NCBI GenBank assembly: GCA_030762175.1
Contig: CM060843.1
Span: 27,227,501-27,291,500, forward strand
Direction: 5' to 3'
DNA: 64,000 nucleotides
From: Metallyticus violacea
Lineage: Eukaryota > Arthropoda > Insecta > Mantodea > Metallyticidae
In this document: positions 47,111 through 58,014 of the stretch, in pieces
How the letters are laid out: the number at the start of each line of letters is the position of its first letter
Numbering within the stretch: position 1 is the first letter of the stretch
The notes under the pieces: generated by a model
Told to the model about the DNA's origin: nothing
Seen by the model: only the letters and a program-made list of their open reading frames with translations
The model's database searches: none
Position numbers and translations under genes: made by a program

Positions 47111-49690
47111 GAAAATACTGTACCTATTTATTTTTGTTCCTTTATTTTGTTCAACTCTCACATTCGACCAAGCCTACCTTTTACATTCTGTTTACTATGG
47201 TATTTTCCTTTGGAGTGTCCTAATCAACCTCTAGAAGCACTTCGTAAGCGTTATTGGGATTCATTTTGACTACTATATTTTACTTTTTTTTCTTTTCCTT
47301 GATGCTTGGACCACTCGGGTTCATGTTATGCCCACGAAATCATTTGAACGATATAAAGAAAAAATGAAATATTTTTTTTCAATAAGGATGACGACTGTAT
47401 TATAATTCGCTATCTAATTCCACTGGCTGTAGCCTAATCCTCTAAAGAAGTACATCTACTTTTAACACTTAAAATGTATATGTTTTCCACATTTTCTTTC
47501 TGAGTTTCTGTAAAAACTATTCAAATTAAACGTTAATTGCTTAATACCTAAAACATTCTCTTCAATATTAAATAAAAATTATTCCACTATGTTATGACTT
47601 TTTTTAAATTAAATAGATTTGTTAAAAGCTATTTATCAAATGAATCCCAATATTTTGAAATTTTTAATTTGGTTTTTTGTTATAAAGCTAGACTGTGTAT
47701 GTACAACTGAACATAAATAGATAATATGTGTGCAGGGAAAAATGTAGGGATTTTTTTTCCTGAAATTTGAAATTTACACAATAATTCGTCCTTAATTACA
47801 CATTTAAAAATATTTTTCTGCTCATTTAAGATAAAGCGCAATGGTCAGATGTGGATTTAATAAGAAGAATAACTATGCCGAGTTTCGTTCAATTATTTTA
47901 AGAATTGCAAAATTAATGATGTAAACAATTTTGAAAATACGCTTTGAGGAAACGTGGGACAAACTAACAGAGTGACGTAAGACATTTGCACTTCCAATAT
48001 GCAGTGTTTAATTTTGTTAACACTTTTACTGTATTATTTATTTTAATGCATATTTTTTCTTGCGATATTACTTTTTTTCTACACATTTAGGCCATACTTC
48101 ACCAAAATCACAAAAAAGAATATATGATCTTGCCACTAGGTGCTTACACTTTTGCAATCAGCAGTAAATAGTGGAACAGTTGTTTTCTGTTGTAAATATG
48201 TACTAAATTGTTAACAAGTTCGCCATTACTGGAATGAAATAAATTCAGCGACAGCGCAAAATGATATTAATAAAAGATGAAAAACTTAAATGTCCTGAAA
48301 TAAAGAAGAGAACATGGCTGGTGTTGATTTAAAGGTTCAAATGTGACCGCACACTGAAATGTTTAAATGCGCAAGTCGGTCAATTTTGTAAATATTGAAA
48401 AATATATTTCATAGATAAAAATATGATAAAGTATTTATAAAATTATCATACAAACATTATAAATGTACTTTTGACCTCTGAAGAAGTATGTATACCCTTA
48501 AGCGTAATCATCGTGAATGTTTTCGCTTGTATCTTCATATCATCTTGTTTTCTCCTCTATTTTCCTCTCTTATTTGTAGCTTTCAAAGATTTGATTTACA
48601 TGGATGAAAATTTCTCTTTGCTCTTAAATGTCGTTATGTTTTCCGCTTTAATTCCATAAGAGGCTACTTATGCCCACTTCTCTGTGCACATTAAATCTTT
48701 CCTCTGTAAGCCCAAAGGAACTCCATGGTTACAAAACATTTTAATCATGCTGTCACTGTTTCAGACTCCTTTCTCTAAATCCAACAATTATATTGATGGA
48801 CCTTGTTTTACTATCTACTTGTCACTTAAAACACACGTACGTTTCAAATAATGTTTTGCTTTCTTTACAAGCTTTCCGTTTTACATTTAAATGATATTTG
48901 TACACATATTTGAGCTATTTGAAGCACGCCTCAACAAATCTCATGTGTCTCTCGATGTATACAATTTAATTGAAATTGCATATACTCTCAAACAGGAAAA
49001 ATTGGATTTGTAAAATGTAGAAACATAATTTAACAGTCTCAAATCGATTTTGTGGTTGGGCTTAAGCAATATGTATTACAAGGCATTACAAACATAAAAA
49101 GGCAAACAAGTTTCCATCGCATTTCTGGTCTAAATTACGGGATCAAAAACTTCCTCTGTCAAGTGGCGTTTGACTGCAGGCTTTGATTTTGTGTTAGATT
49201 TTTAAATTTTTAAGTTCCATCATACATTTGTGTTTGATTGATAAACATTACAGGCCATTTTCTTCCAAAATTTATCACAGAAGTTCATTCGTTTTTATAA
49301 TAATTTCTATTGATTCAAATTACACTAATCCCTTGAGGACAATATATCCTCTGTACAGCTAACTTATCCCGCTTGACCTTCAATACCTGTGATGTACGTA
49401 TTTGTGACTGACTTTGGATACATCAGAATGAACATCATAATGATAAATTTCCCTTTAAATGACCTTGTGTTTAACAATTAAATTTATAAGTTTTCAGAAT
49501 AAACTTCAATTAGTAGTCCATAATAATGATTCATAAGGTACAAAGTAAGCATCTTTACTAAAACGCAGAGTAATTTTTTTGTTTCGAATCCCCTGTGTTT
49601 AATTTTACCCCTGATTGTTCGGCAACTTCTCTGTGCTAAAGATATATAGTATTCTCAGGAGAAAATTACTTGAAACGTAAAGAAAAAGCA
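47111..49690. other. AT-rich DNA, no gene
   Basis: No gene, RNA or repeat element could be supported. Confidence 0.6.
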
Positions 49691-50957
49691 ACGAATGTTT
49701 CCGGTGCAACCATTTTCTAGGTATGATAAAGACAAAAACCATATTTCACTTTTCAATATAGTTACCTTTTATTTCAATACACTTCTTACATCTTTGAGTT
49801 AACATTTCAATACCCCCCCCCCCCAAATAGTCAGAAGGCTTGTCTGCAAAATGAGCACAAACAGTATCCACCACTTCTTCGTCAAACTTAAATTTACTTA
49901 TTCGAAGGTTCTTCTTGGGTTTTGAGAAGCGGAAATAGTCACTGGGAGCTAGATCGGGACTGTAGGGTGGACGATCCATCTCCTTGAAGTCACATTTCTT
50001 CACAGCTTCCTTTGCAACAAGAGATGTGTGCACAGGCGCGTTGTCGTGAAGAAGGCTCATACCACCACTCAGCTTTCCTCTCCTTTTCTCTCTGATGGAA
50101 GAACGTAGTTTGTGCAGTAGGCCAGTATAGTACTCCCCATTTACTGTGGTGTTTCTCTCCTTAAAGTCAATGAAGAGTATTCCTTCACAGTCCCAAAAGA
50201 TTGTGGCCATGATCTTCTTGGTTGACTGAGTGACCTTGGCCTTTAGAGGCGGTGCTTTGCCAGGTTTACGCCACTCCATTGATTCTCTTTTACATAAGGG
50301 ATCATAATGGAGAACCATAGTTTTATCTACTGTACCAGGTTTGCAAAGATTCTCTGTCGTTGCTACGGCAGAGCTCCAAAAATGCCTGGCAACAGATGGC
50401 TCTTTGCTGCTTTTGAACTGAGGAAAAGAGTCTAGGCACCCCTCTTGCACTAACCTTATTCATGTTTAAAAGTTCATGAATAATTGAAGGATTGTTGTTT
50501 TAGAAACGCCAAACCTTGCTATTATTTCTGTAACTTTGAGCCGCCGGTCTTCCATTATTTTTCCTTCCACAAGAGCGACGTTTTCAGGAGTGAGCATCTT
50601 CAAGAGCCGACCTGCATGCTCTTCGTCACCCATTCGAAAAAGTTTGGCTCATTCTTTTACTGTAATATGAGAGAGATACTTCCCCATATACACCGTCCAA
50701 TCGTTGTTTAATTTCATGTGGAGTAAGCCCTTCTTTTGTGAAGAACTTCATAACAGCTCGAAACTCCATTTTGAACATGTCACAATCTTCTACACACAGC
50801 CTTCTTTATGCAACTGTATTTGAACAACTGAACACAGCAGAGTGGAAGTTATAGCTGCAATCATTTACTTAACAGATAATATATGACACCAGATAAGGAT
50901 TTTGTGAAGGTGATAATCCTTATCGGGTAGGCCGGAAACTTATGGACCTACCTTCGG
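49691..50957 (-). mobile_element. mariner transposon, near full length (M3)
   Basis: The element is about 1.27 kb, the usual mariner size. On the minus strand the 5' terminal repeat is GGTAGGTCCATAAGTTTCCG then GCCTACCC (50925-50952). The 3' end keeps only a decayed GTTTCCGG core (about 49697-49704). Just inside the 5' repeat is a perfect hairpin, GATAAGGATT (50892-50901) with AATCCTTATC (50915-50924). M1 at 13.6 kb has the matching 3' terminal repeat in good condition, so the two copies together define the ends of the family. The coding region is broken, so it is non-autonomous. Confidence 0.92.
49746..50769 (-). pseudogene. mariner-family DD34D transposase, frameshifted
   Basis: This is a cut-and-paste transposase acting on the element's own terminal repeats. 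The start (ATG at 50769, MEFRAVMKFFTKEGLTP...) opens the N-terminal helix-turn-helix half but stops after about 47 codons. The reading then continues in other frames (HAGRLLKMLTPENVALVEGK, DRRLKVTEI, GVSKTTI). From 50450 to 49746 a 234-codon frame covers the whole catalytic half: FWDCEG with Asp87, LHDNAPVH with Asp136 and SPDLAPSDYF with Asp171 (numbering within that frame). Exactly 34 residues separate the last two, the DD34D signature. All three catalytic Asp residues are intact. Only the N-terminal frameshifts kill the gene. A homopolymer C run at 49811-49824 encodes a Gly run near the C-terminus. Confidence 0.93.
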
Positions 50958-51129
50958 ATCTGACATCCCTATAGAATATTACTTTTGTCTTATTGTAAAA
51001 TGAATTACAGTTAGAACACCATGGAACGGTATTTTTGGGGGTTCCACTGTTGTTCGTTAATTTGCAACGGTTAGTATGGTTGTTCCAGTGTAGGGAGGAT
51101 TGATGGGTTCCCAGGGTAAATTTGGACTG
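50958..51129. other. spacer between mariner and LTR-like block
   Basis: GC is ordinary. GGTATTTTTGGGGGTTCC and a nearby GGTTGTTCCAGTG could belong to the leader or primer-site side of the neighbouring LTR-like block read on the minus strand. No gene. Confidence 0.35.
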
Positions 51130-52029
51130 TTTTTAATGACTTAAAGTCATTAGGGGGGGAAGGATATTATTCACTGTATTAATAAGTCCGGCACTGTTTG
51201 AACATTTTATTTATTTAACAACTTGACAGGTTACTTCCTGACGACTCGTAGCTGACCTCACTACACACTTTGACTGACCTTAGAAATGACTTACACTGCC
51301 CTCAATTGAACTTTAGAAAATGATCTAGACTGATTACTTTCGGATGACTCAGACTGCTGATTCCGTATATTTCTTTCGCGTCTCTCGTATGATGTCCCTG
51401 TTTCTCTTGAATGAATGTCTGAATCTGAATGTGCGAAAGAATGTGAGTGTCTGAATATGAATGTGCGAAGGTCTGAATGTATCTCTACTGAATGTCTGAA
51501 TGTCCCTCTGACTTCTGTACTCTAGTTTTTCTACCACATCGCCACGCCTTTCGCTAAATTAAATTCCCACGTATTTTATCTATTTCTGTGTTGCATGTTC
51601 GTCATTGGCTATCCTAAAATTATTTATTTGTTCTCCTGATTCGTTAACTTTTATCCGAAGACCATTGGCTAGAATTATTCTTTCCCCCTGATCTAATGTC
51701 TTCCCACGAACTTGAATTTTCCCAGAACAACCTGTCATAAATTTCGGCCCTTTCCTTACATTCTGATTTCTATTGATAATATTTTGCCTACCTTAGTTTG
51801 TAGATTTCCAAATGTTCTCAGAGAAAACGCACGTGCGGATGGGCTGTATTCATACATTATATACCCGGCTTGCCTATAATAAAACATTTTCGTCTCGGTT
51901 CTGACATTCACATTTTCTCTTAAATTATTGCTACGTCTGATTTTGTTAAATACTGTCCCGTTACGGCCACATGTTTCTCTTATTGTCAACTCCTAAGTAT
52001 TTCCTGGGCAGAAGGTTCGTGACCTAACA
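51130..52029 (-). mobile_element. candidate LTR, minus strand
   Basis: Read on the minus strand the block begins TGTTAGGTCACGAACCTTCT (from 52029) and contains GGGTATATAATGTATG, a TATA-like site, near 51862. It then has a tandem zone of GACATTCAGATTCAGACATT-like words (51412-51503). Towards the end it carries GTTAAATAAATAAAATGTTC near 51220 and CAAACAGTGCCGGACTTATT, typical in layout of a polyadenylation region in insect LTRs. The downstream boundary is unclear (about 51130-51100), and no internal gag/pol is seen. Frames at 51349-51537 and 51756-51989 are by-products. Class assignment is inference. Confidence 0.4.
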
Positions 52030-52735
52030 AAAGATAGTTTACCCTTTCTTCAGCCTTGTCTAAGGAGTGGTCAGTGGAGAGGCGTCAGGTATACATCTGT
52101 CTCTTTCTAACATATTTTACACAAAATGTATACAAAACCCTTTTGTAAGTTACAAGTTACAAATTATTTCCATTTTTGTTATACCTATCTCTAAAATATT
52201 TCTTATACCTATACATAATAATTATCCTTATCAAATCTAATGTCTTTATAAATATAACTCTGCAGCCTTTAGTTATTAAATTAATAAAGGCAGCCTTATT
52301 TCCTGCTTCAACCATTTGCAATTTCTGACCAAATAGTCCCCGCTCTGAATATGTCGAGATTTATAGCAGACCCAGCGCTTAATAATAGTAACGTTATTAA
52401 TAAAAATAATTGCACATATACATTGGAAAGTTGAATGTCATCAATAAATGTTAGCGAGCAAAAGGAGCATTTGCCAATGCAGCCATTTTAACATTAGATT
52501 TGTGTATGTATTGTATTTAAGCAGGTATGAATTATTATAAAACTAGAACAGATTCCGAAAATGTCAAATTAGCGTTTGGACAAACTTAAACCATATGAAA
52601 AATATATATGCATTCATTCTCCTACAGATAAATATCATGAAAATAAAACTTTTCTTGAAGGTAAAGGACATAGGGCTGAGTGGCGAACTTTCGTTTTGGA
52701 TATTGAGTCATCCGTAGTAGCAGATAAAGTTGGAA
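52030..52735. other. no supported gene
   Basis: AT-rich. The 84-codon plus frame 52576-52830 runs into the GC-rich block and is unrecognised. Confidence 0.5.
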
Positions 52736-53115
52736 CGACACACCACTGCTCGAGCAGTCCTCTCAACAACTCAGTTCATGTTCTAGGAGTCCCCGCCCCC
52801 ATCTCTTTTAACCTCTTTCCCAAGGAATGACTGAGACCATAGCGGATTCTTGTCACGGTGCTACTCGATGGCCCTGTCCAATCGCTACCCCTGCTCTTCT
52901 ATTTTTATTTTATGGCGGTGCCCCGCCCTCCAGTCGCTTGCACATATAGCAGTAAGGGTTTCCTCCATCTCTTCGATCTCTCCTGTTCCAGGCGGCCGGT
53001 ATTAATACCGGAGATTACTACAATCTAACTCATAAAGCTTGTCCCGCATAAAATGGAGGGGAGTTGTGATATATGGGGAAAAGTGAGGGCTCCTTCCGTG
53101 CATTTATATCAACAT
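52736..53115. other. isolated GC-rich block of unknown nature
   Basis: About 380 bases with GC well above the region, including CCCCGCCCCC, GCGGTGCCCCGCCCTCC and GGCGGCCGG. There are GC-box-like sequences and a possible weak TATA word (CACATATAGCAG, about 52940). It may be a promoter or 5' region of a gene outside recognition, or a repeat. No open frame spans it. Confidence 0.35.
52996..53011. repeat. perfect 16-bp palindrome
   Basis: CCGGTATTAATACCGG is fully self-complementary and lies in the GC-rich block. Confidence 0.85.
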
Positions 53116-53392
53116 GCGTTGGCTTACGTGCTTGTCTGCACTAAATGTAGCAATTTGTCACATGCTGAGCAAAGAGGAAAAGGTAGTTTCTGAAGCAGGA
53201 ATACTTTTACAGAACGTCTGCAAATCTATATTAAATATGATTTTACTTACCGTGAGCTTCTAGACAATTATTCACGACATGAAATTCTTCTACTTCAGAA
53301 TTTTATCGCGTGCTTAATAAATATCTGCTTTTACAATTCCATGTCAACAATATTCTATTTTCTTTTTGTTATCATTACCTTAACATAACTCT

Positions 53393-53838
53393 GAAAAATT
53401 ACTATATCTATATTTATTTGCAAAATACTGTCCTATGAAAAATTAGTATATCTATATTTGTTTGGAAAATCTGTCCTATAAAAATTAGTATATCTACATT
53501 TATTTGGAAAATATTGTGGGATGAAAAATTAGTATATCTATATTTATTTTGAAAATACTATTCTATGAAAAATTAATTGATCTATATTTATTTAGAAAAT
53601 ACTGTTCTATGAAAAATTAGTATATCTATATTTATTTGGAAAATACTGTCGTATAAAAAATTAGTATATCTGTATTTATTTTCAAAATACTGTTCTATGA
53701 AACATTACTATATCTATATTTATTTAGAAAATACTGCTCTATGAAAAATTAGAATATCTAAATTTATTTGGACAATACTGTCTTATGAAAAATTAGTATA
53801 TCAATATTTATTTGGAAAATGCTGTCCTATGAAAAATA
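53393..53838 (+). repeat. 44-bp minisatellite, ten units
   Basis: Units start (GAAAAATTAG) at 53393, 53437, about 53479, 53523, 53567, 53611, 53655, 53699, 53743 and 53787, with a partial eleventh at 53831. The consensus continues TATATCTATATTTATTTGG and AAAATACTGTCCTAT. The period is 44 in nearly all units, with small indels only in the second and third. Unit-to-unit differences are mostly single substitutions. It is very AT-rich and non-coding. Confidence 0.95.
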
Positions 53839-54912
53839 CTCATATTAAATAGCAAAAGAAAAGCAAAGCGGTAATAATTGTAATTACGCATTTGTTCAGC
53901 TTTTTGTAGGCATATGAATGTGTCAAATATATTATTGGACGTGCGCAGTAGTCTAATGTGCAGGTTTATTGTTCAAAAATACATTTTGCAATGTTGTTAG
54001 AAATGAGCAAGGAATATTTTAGCAATTTAAGAAAACATGCAACTGCTGTATGGTTTACGGCATTGTTCTGTTATTCATTTTCACTCCGGATTATTTGAAA
54101 ATGTAAAAATATCTCTTCTATGCTATAATAAACCATGCATCCATATTCTCCCAAATGGAATGGTGTGAGTGAGCCACATTGTTATATGAGATGTGCTCTG
54201 GGATTTTCTACTGAATATTGTAATACTAGAGTAAAAAATTATTGGCTCAGAGAAGAAAGAGAATCATAAATTACCCTCATCGCTTTCTCAAGGAAGCGTT
54301 GCACGATTTTCAGGAAGCTCGGAGAGAGCACCACAAGAAAAGGCACAGGATATCAAGGACTTAACCAAATACTAAAGTTAAAACCCAATATGCACATTCT
54401 GAGCTCATTTGCAGAAATAGCAAGCAGGTATGGGTGTATCTTATTATTGCAGCACTGAATTTCACGAACTAAATTTATGATTAACGCTGACAATTTGTAA
54501 CAACAGAGAGAGTGGGAATTCCTAGCACATGAGGAACTTCATGCGTTGTTTCTGTAATGGAAATTATATATTTTGATTTGATTTTTAATTAATACTATAG
54601 TACTGATGTCGAGAGTTAAAACTGCAATGCCAAGTGACTAAATGTTTCATTGGTCAATATTCTTCATTGAAATAATTATATCCATGAAGTTTATTGTCAA
54701 CTTTTCATGTCTGTAAACAAAGAACTAAATATAGAGTGTTTCATCCCCTCTCGCTAATTATCTCTGTGTCTCTCTCTGTTATACTTTTCAAATGAATTAA
54801 ATTTAACACAGACATACCTTGGTGTATGAGAGACTGATGATGCCATAGCATTCTTGAAAGTGGTTGTCATTAGCATCAATATAAATATGCTTGTGCACGC
54901 TTCTTCATTTTA
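53839..54912. other. no supported gene
   Basis: AT-rich spacer without recognisable elements. Confidence 0.55.
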
Positions 54913-54977
54913 TGGAAGATACTGAGGCTTGAAACATTCGGTGACAAGCCTCAATTTTCACCGAATGTACTCTTCCA
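54913..54977. repeat. interleaved double inverted repeat (pseudoknot-like)
   Basis: Stem A is TGAGGCTTG (54923-54931) with CAAGCCTCA (54945-54953). Stem B is ACATTCGGTGA (54934-54944) with TCACCGAATGT (54958-54968). Their strands alternate A-B-A'-B'. An outer stem TGGAAGA (54913-54919) with TCTTCCA (54971-54977) closes the whole. All pairs are perfect Watson-Crick. The 4-nt loop crossing the 9-bp stem may be too short for a full three-dimensional pseudoknot. Confidence 0.85.
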
Positions 54978-55761
54978 CTTGTACAATAGTCGTGTCTTCG
55001 ATACTACGTTCCTTTCAGCACGATCGATTAAAAAACAAATTGGTGGGGTAAGGCCAGGTGCTGTTTCTTGCCAAAGTTCTTAAGAAACAAATTAAACCAT
55101 ATTGACATTGGAGATGTAACAGGTGGCACATTTCTTCTGAAATTGCCAATGCAAAGTATTCCGTCAAGGAATGATTCACAAATTCACCAAAAATTCCATG
55201 TAGATTACATTCACCGTTGAATGAAGGAAGATAGTACCAATAACGCACTGCCGTAAAATGGCATGATGGAAATAAGTTTCGTGCACGCTGTAGAAATCTC
55301 ATTATGCCCAAGTGTAGGTACTCTGAGAATTAACGAGCCCAGTTAGGTAGAAGCGCCTCGTCCGAGAAGTTGGCATAGTTCAGTATTCTCGGATGTGCAT
55401 TGACAAACTGCGGGCATGTTTCAATTTTTGATACCAATGCAGCGTAACATTTTCCAACTATTTAAGTAAAAACTTCTGTGGCAATTTCTGCTGAATTATT
55501 TTCATTTCCTGCATCCGTACTTCTGGTAGTTATAGATGTCCTCTTTCGTGACATTCAACAATGTTTCCGTGGTTTCCAGGTTCCTCTTTAAATATTGAAT
55601 GGAAGAATTGGCTAGTGGTTTCTGAACCCCAAACTAAACAAAAATGACCTTGGACACTCCTTTGTCTACAAGTTTTGCAGTACGTGCGGACAATAAATGC
55701 ATTGTCTTCCTTTGCATCGGTTCAAGTACGTTCTATACAGCTCGTAACACAAAGAAACGAC
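54978..55761. other. possible decayed coding sequence, minus strand
   Basis: Base composition is more balanced than its surroundings. The minus-strand frame 55015-55311 (98 codons) and further interrupted open stretches up to 55740 (for example VQKPLANSSIQYLKRNLETT) suggest an old coding sequence with several stops. I do not recognise the family. A transposon or transposed gene remnant is possible. Confidence 0.3.
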
Positions 55762-55775
55762 GAATGTTGACGATT

Positions 55776-56069
55776 TTGATTTGATTTATTTAAGGACGCT
55801 CTTTAACATCTCAGGTCATCAGTGTCCTATTCAATTCAGAGCGTGAAACGGCCGACAAATTTTGCTCAGAGGCCTCTTCTTTCAGGTTTGAGGTTCTTTA
55901 TCGTGCCGTAAATGTATGACACGGGACCCACGGCTTTATTTCCTTTCCTAAGGAAACCATACTTAGGATTTTTACTACCTAAAAATCCATCGGTCCTGGC
56001 CGAGATTGAGCCCGCGATCTTGGGTTTAGAAGACAAGTATGGCTACCACTACACCACCAGGACCGACAT
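55776..56069 (-). mobile_element. SINE family B, young full-length copy (B2)
   Basis: The element is bounded by a perfect 14-base direct repeat, GAATGTTGACGATT (55762-55775 and 56070-56083), a target-site duplication. On the minus strand the head is GTCGGTCCTGGTGGTGTAGT (A-box region) followed by CGCGGGCTCAATCTCGG (B-box position). Then comes the family B body shared with B1. It ends CTTAAATAAATCAAATCAAA, a short repetitive tail. Short frames 55912-56100 and 55979-56191 are shadows. The intact duplication indicates insertion more recent than B1. Confidence 0.95.
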
Positions 56070-56125
56070 GAATGTTGACGATTCCATACTAACAGCATAG
56101 ACGAGTCACCCACTACGAGCACGCA

Positions 56126-56350
56126 TTGGATCTTAACGAGCGAGCTAGAAAGTATAGTCGTCGTACATGTTCTTTCGAACGTGTTTCTCATGCACCAAAT
56201 ATGTCTGTACCAAAATTCATCGACTTACGTCTCTTGAATGAGCAGCACTCGTTTGTAACCTTTAGTGATCTGGCTATGCACCAGGTCGACTTTCGTGCTT
56301 CTTCATTCGGCTTTTCGACTTCACTGGAGCCCGGTACCCATCAGAATTTG
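56126..56350 (+). other. possible exon of an unknown gene
   Basis: An open frame of about 75 codons (MDLNERARKYSRRTCSFERV...) has GC above the flanks and ends in sequence CAGAATTTGTAAGTG, a good GTAAGT splice-donor context at about 56350. Immediately upstream is CCATACTAACAG, which is branch-site- and acceptor-like but too compact to be both. Conserved domains are not recognised. It may be a first exon, but chance is quite possible. Confidence 0.22.
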
Positions 56351-56353
56351 TAA

Positions 56354-57289
56354 GTGTTTTACCCTTTTATGAATGACGATCACCACTTTCAGTGCAACTT
56401 AGTATGTGGTCGGTTTAAATCTATTTTTGTTTAAATTAGTTGTTTTGAAGGTTTACTCTGTATTTTAAGACTCTAGATAATTTCAAATTTTCAGAGTGTC
56501 TCACATAATAATAGTGCACGAGTAAATTTTTATAATTAGTGCTCGGATGATAGATTTTATGTAATAACTGTAAAAAAAATTAAGACTATTACTGATTTCA
56601 AAATGAATGTGTATTATATTGAATTTTCCTGCATGTTAGTAATCATGTGCTTTCTTTTTTAAATCTTTTCTTTTATCGCTTATGAATTGGTTACAATTTG
56701 GTGAAATACATTACTTTTCTATATTGTTGGAAGTGGTGGAAAACTACGGTAATAATAGCACATTTTCTTGTCCTTAATACTCCTCAAAGTATATGCTGTA
56801 ATTTGTTGTTAAATCTTTTTCTATTTGTTTTTTTTTTATGTTTTTTATTTTTCAAAATTGTCAATTCTCAAAAAAAAGATTGTATTTAAATTTTATTACT
56901 ATCGTTTACCTGACAGAAATATATAAATAAATACACAAATGCTGCTATAATATTTTTAAAATAGTATTATTGTTCAATTCTCCCTCACATCCCTGATCCA
57001 AATGAGGAATCTTCCTTTAACAATTCTGGGATTTTACATTTAAGTTTTACCTCCCACTCTATTCCACATTTATTGGTGTTAGCGAGGGAATACCACGCTG
57101 GTGAAGCCCTTGTCTGACAGCGATGTCAAATAAACTAAACCCTGTGAAAACCCACGGTTTTTACAGGAGCATGTTACACGGAAAAGGTAAATGATTCAGC
57201 TCTCTATAAAGCAGACTTTTTTGTAAGGTAGCATTAGATGTGCTAATGATTACTGCAGCGTAGAAGCCATTATGGAAATCGGTAAAGTT
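56354..57289. other. no supported gene
   Basis: AT-rich. Contains a hairpin at 57142-57166: CTGTGAAAACC with GGTTTTTACAG around CAC, one G-T pair. Confidence 0.5.
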
Positions 57290-57990
57290 AGTATGAGAGG
57301 TCGGTAATGGAAAGGAGATTTGAAGTGTATGGTTAACGTATGTTGGGTAGGAACAGGTAGTATTAAAAAATCAGTTAGTGAAAATTGGGATGGTATAAAT
57401 TTAATTTGTAAAGTAGGGTCTTGTGAAGAAGTTTTGAAGAGTAATTAGAGCAAGATTTGAAAACATGGATAAGTAGTTATTTTGGTTATTATTGGGGGAG
57501 AATGTAGCTCTTAAATATTAAATATAAATAAAAGATAATGTTAAGACAGATAATATTTTTAAATTAAACAAAAGATAATATCAAGTTTGGCTTGTTATTG
57601 ATTAGAAATGTGGAGAATGAAAGGTTACAGGGATAAGCTAGGTCTTAATATATATTCCATTTGTGGTGATAAAGATAATTTTATTTATGGGTCAAGGATT
57701 TGGGGATTGGAGTAAGAATATAGTGACACATGATTAGGAAAGAGCTAAAATATTTAAAGATTACCAGAAGATTTGGATCTTAGGAGAATTTTTTAATGTT
57801 AAGAATAAATAAAGGTGTTTAGTTAAGGAGCAGTAGGAGAGATTAAGTTGGGTTAGGTTACGCATAGTGTCAATTGAATTGGATTATATTTTCTTTTTTA
57901 AATAGGAATTGTTCAAATATCTGCATTCTCAGCATATATTGCTGCACTATCACACTTTCGTATTGGTTAGGTAAATGTCATGGTACTGTG
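57290..57990. other. C-depleted stretch preceding repeats X and Y
   Basis: The plus strand is dominated by A, G and T, with C rare over several hundred bases (for example GGGATTGGAGTAAGAATATAG). A similar C-poor stretch precedes and surrounds repeat X at 27.45-28.2 kb. No gene. Confidence 0.55.
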
Positions 57991-58014
57991 TAGTAGTATG
58001 TTAGGGATGCTGGA

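Noticed and set aside
55015..55740. DUF4817/mariner-type transposase remnant on the minus strand
   Set aside because: I compared the broken frames with the expected helix-turn-helix and catalytic motifs and found no convincing match. Left as unidentified.
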